Assembly (NCBI RefSeq): GCF_042676245.1
Contig: NZ_JBHTKA010000001.1
Location: forward strand, 248,001-312,000
Direction of reading: 5' to 3'
DNA from: Ohtaekwangia kribbensis
GTDB lineage: Bacteria > Bacteroidota > Bacteroidia > Cytophagales > Cyclobacteriaceae
Length of the DNA stretch: 64,000 nucleotides
Under the pieces are notes generated by a model. That model saw only the letters and a list, made by a program, of their open reading frames with translations. It ran no database searches and was not told the origin of the DNA. Numbering within the stretch: position 1 is the first letter of the stretch; every line of letters starts with the position of its first letter. Below are positions 61,901 to 64,000 of this stretch, one piece after another. Position numbers and translations under genes: made by a program.

Positions 61901-62593
61901 ATGGCAAAAGACTTTCCGGATGCAATCATCGATGCGCTCTCGATCGACTGTCTCATTTTCGGTTTTAAAAAGAGCGAGCTCGACATTCTGCTGGTACAGC
62001 ACGGAGAAGGGATCAGCAAAGGCAAATGGGCTTTACCCGGTGGATGGATAAAATATAACGAAAGTGCTGATGATGCTGCCGGCCGCCTGCTACAAGACCT
62101 TACCGGTGTTTCCAAAATATACCTGGAACAACTCCGCTCGTTCGGTGATGTAGATCGTTATCCTTCCAAACGTGTTATCACCATTGTGTATTATGCGTTG
62201 GTTAAACCTGAGAACTATACACTTGATCCGGGCTTTACAGCATCTGATGCAAAGTGGTTCAAGATCGGAGATATACCTACCCTGCCCTACGATCACAACG
62301 ATATACTGGAAGCAGGACTCTCTCACCTCAAGCACAAAGTGAGACACGAGCCTATCGGTTTTAATTTACTCCCGAAGAAATTCACACTGCTGCAACTGCA
62401 GGAACTATATGAAGCTATACTCGGCAAGAAACTCGACAAACCGAACTTCAGACGCAAGCTGATGAAGATGAATCTGCTGGTGCCCTGCCAGGAGAAACAA
62501 AAAGACGTATCGCACCGCGCTGCAAGTCTCTATCGGTTCGATAAGAAGATCTATGATAAACTTACGGAGAAGGGGTTTACGTTTGAGCTTTAG
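61901..62593 (+). CDS. Nudix-related transcriptional regulator (NrtR/AraR/XylR type)
   Basis: A 230-residue protein with an N-terminal Nudix fold (residues 10-150) and a C-terminal winged helix (FTLLQLQELYEAILGKKLDKPNFRRKLMKMNLL). The Nudix box keeps Gly48 and Glu54 (GWIKYNESADDAAGR), but the catalytic REUxEE core is RLLQDL at residues 62-67, so pyrophosphatase activity is not expected. This is the pattern of NrtR-type regulators, in which the Nudix domain senses a sugar or nucleotide ligand. Divergence from xylB makes xylose or arabinose the likely inducer, as in Bacteroidota AraR/XylR regulators. Confidence 0.9.
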   Translation: MAKDFPDAIIDALSIDCLIFGFKKSELDILLVQHGEGISKGKWALPGGWIKYNESADDAAGRLLQDLTGVSKIYLEQLRSFGDVDRYPSKRVITIVYYALVKPENYTLDPGFTASDAKWFKIGDIPTLPYDHNDILEAGLSHLKHKVRHEPIGFNLLPKKFTLLQLQELYEAILGKKLDKPNFRRKLMKMNLLVPCQEKQKDVSHRAASLYRFDKKIYDKLTEKGFTFEL

Positions 62594-62599
62594 TGCGGG

Positions 62600-62698
62600 A
62601 ATCGTGAATCGTTATCCGTTAAGGCGTTACTGATTACAATTAACGGATCATGTGTACTAATCATGAGTAACGATTAACGGATAGCTATCGATTATCCT
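62600..62698. repeat. Inverted ATCGTTATCCGTTAA / TTAACGGATAGC repeat
   Basis: ATCGTGAATCGTTATCCGTT near 62601-62620, a middle ATTAACGGATCATG, and GTAACGATTAACGGATAGC near 62668-62687 face each other and fill the gap between the regulator gene and the end of the receptor gene. The same words occur at 36300-36426 and 57750-57783. Confidence 0.6.
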
Positions 62699-62705
62699 GC
62701 TATAC

Positions 62706-64000
62706 TTAAAATTTGAAATTATATCCGGCTCGTATTACCTGCGTTTCGTAGTAATCGCTGCTGATGTAGTGAAATCCGTCACCGTTAACCTGTTTCTTGA
62801 TTCGGAGTGTGTTGGCTATATCGGTGGCGTTTACAAAGAGCTCGCCTTTGCCGTTCTGTATATTTTTACGGGCGCCTATATCAACTGAAAATCGTGAATA
62901 CGTTTTTCCTTGTGGAACGACATCGGGGGCCAGGTATACGGTTGATAATTGTACATCGGTCTTTCCTGGTAAATGGAATAAGCCGTTAAGCTTTATACTT
63001 CCTGAAAGCATGCTTTGCCGATCGGCACTGAATGTATTTTCAGAAGGATATTTATTAACCACACTAAATGCTTCTATTATATTCTGATAGCCGTTCAGGT
63101 TAAGATTCAACGTGGCCCACTTCGCTATATTTTCAGAGAATATAATTTCAACACCAGTGCTATAACTATCCCCTGCATTCTGAAAGATGTTATAGATTAA
63201 GGTACTTCCCGGTTGTGTGCCGGCTATACGTGTTATGGTAGCCTGCATGCGCTTATGATATACAGCAGTATATAGATAACCGTTGTCGTTACTGGATTTG
63301 TAACCAATCTCCAGTGAGCTGGTAAACTGTGGTCGCAAGGCGGGATTTCCTACTTTGATGATTTCAGCATCATCATATTTGGGAAAGATGCGTATATCAA
63401 CTTCGTTGGGTCTGTCAACGCGTCTTGTAAAGAAAAACGACACGGTATTGTTAGCATCCATTTTATACGCGAGACGAACATTCGGAAAAGGCTGCGTATA
63501 ATCGTAACCATCGCTCTTATAGGTATTGTGATTCGGATCTACCCGGTAGTTGATATCAACATACTCCACTCTCAGTCCTGCTTCCGCCTCAAACTTTTCA
63601 CTTTCAAAAATATAGTTGCCATATACCACCGGAATTATTTCGGAGTAATTGGCATATCCACCGGCATTAACATCAAGCGGAGAGTTTACTCCCGGATAGA
63701 ATTTCATGTCCGTAGGAATCTCCCTGAACCGGAACTTCAAACCACTTTCAAATCTTCCATACCGGAGCGGATGTATATAGTCGGCCGTTACATCACTCAC
63801 GTGCTCATCGGACAAAAGCTTAAAGGAATCCTCACCGGTATAGGTAGGCATGATGTTCGTAAAGAAATATTTTTCATCCTCCCGGTGGAAGGTATAATTA
63901 TACGCGATATTCAGGACTCGCCCGGGCTGCAGGTATTTATGCTGCCACGCGAATGAAAATGTTGCCGTAGTCTTTACTTCGTCTTCCAGAAATTGCCACA
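62706..64000 (-). CDS. TonB-dependent receptor / outer-membrane beta-barrel protein, C-terminal part
   Basis: The frame is open to the end of the window: upstream of the ATG at 63851 it continues as WQHKYLQPGRVLNIAYNYTF, so the gene starts outside. The visible 430 codons are the C-terminal part of a beta barrel of the 'outer membrane protein beta-barrel' (CarboxypepD_reg plus plug) receptor family: VFFFTRRVDRPNEVDIRIFP-type lines, VGNPALRPQFTSSLEIGYK, GDSYSTGVEIIFSENIAKW, and a C-terminal aromatic end ETQVIRAGYNFKF suited to outer-membrane insertion. Substrate unknown. It is convergent with the Nudix regulator across a repeat. Confidence 0.87.
   Translation of the reverse strand, partial: WQFLEDEVKTTATFSFAWQHKYLQPGRVLNIAYNYTFHREDEKYFFTNIMPTYTGEDSFKLLSDEHVSDVTADYIHPLRYGRFESGLKFRFREIPTDMKFYPGVNSPLDVNAGGYANYSEIIPVVYGNYIFESEKFEAEAGLRVEYVDINYRVDPNHNTYKSDGYDYTQPFPNVRLAYKMDANNTVSFFFTRRVDRPNEVDIRIFPKYDDAEIIKVGNPALRPQFTSSLEIGYKSSNDNGYLYTAVYHKRMQATITRIAGTQPGSTLIYNIFQNAGDSYSTGVEIIFSENIAKWATLNLNLNGYQNIIEAFSVVNKYPSENTFSADRQSMLSGSIKLNGLFHLPGKTDVQLSTVYLAPDVVPQGKTYSRFSVDIGARKNIQNGKGELFVNATDIANTLRIKKQVNGDGFHYISSDYYETQVIRAGYNFKF

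Noticed and set aside
1..64000. CRISPR array
   Set aside because: No set of regularly spaced identical repeats of 24-40 bases was found; the only tandem repeats are the 12-bp and 15-bp ones described.

Overview
The window reads as chromosome of a member of the Bacteroidota, probably a Cytophagales-like soil or aquatic saprophyte. The grounds are a SusC/SusD pair, further TonB-dependent receptors, DUF4154 proteins, a TPR/LuxR-type regulator, a ThuA/sugar-dehydrogenase fusion, a Nudix-type xylose regulator and several promoters of the TTG-N19-TAnnTTTG type. No rRNA, CRISPR array, intact transposase or phage gene was seen. The genus assignment is inference.

Region 1 (1-14.9 kb) is accessory. 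It opens with the end of a GH29 fucosidase. Next come a STAS-like protein, an isochorismatase/pirin/cupin operon beside a Crp/Fnr regulator, and a sulfide/persulfide operon (ArsR-rhodanese regulator, rhodanese-metallo-beta-lactamase protein, MFS transporter). That operon contains a wrecked nucleoside phosphorylase and is followed by a truncated phzF. From 8.7 to 14.8 kb, modules of one or two genes (cytochrome b561 + AraC, HxlR + NTF2-like, SRPBCC membrane protein) are separated by four copies of a repeat containing a GGTTCGAA head, a strong terminator hairpin and a T-arm-like tail. The last copy abuts a tRNA-Met(CAT) gene. This cassette-like layout is one of the two most unusual things in the window.

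Region 2 (14.9-21.7 kb) is core sugar metabolism: mgsA, tex, pgi, pfkA and a ROK glucokinase. Region 3 (21.7-31.8 kb) carries a TPR-HTH regulator and two convergent TonB modules, DUF4154-SusC-SusD on the + strand and DUF4154-TonB receptor on the - strand.

Region 4 (32.4-45.7 kb) is a minus-strand alpha-glucan cluster: GH13 lipoprotein amylase, GlgE, TreS-maltokinase fusion, GlgB, GH57 protein, and an HTTM membrane protein with a small partner. GlgE, GlgB and the maltokinase domain look intact. In the TreS domain the catalytic nucleophile aspartate is replaced by glycine (residue 208), which would remove trehalose-to-maltose conversion. Maltose for GlgE might then come from polysaccharide breakdown.

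Region 5 (45.9-54.3 kb) is a minus-strand cluster that fits oxidation and cleavage of glycosides through 3-keto sugars: Gfo/Idh oxidoreductase, two TIM-barrel proteins, cytochrome c, DUF1080 hydrolase and a 1103-residue ThuA / PQQ-type dehydrogenase / PKD / cytochrome c / CBM fusion. Region 6 (54.5-64 kb) has a Rieske oxygenase, an S41-like peptidase and two small secreted proteins. It then has a xylose locus: xylB, an antitoxin with a broken RelE/ParE toxin, xylA, and a divergent catalytically degenerate Nudix regulator with a dyad in the shared promoter. A partial TonB-type receptor ends the window.
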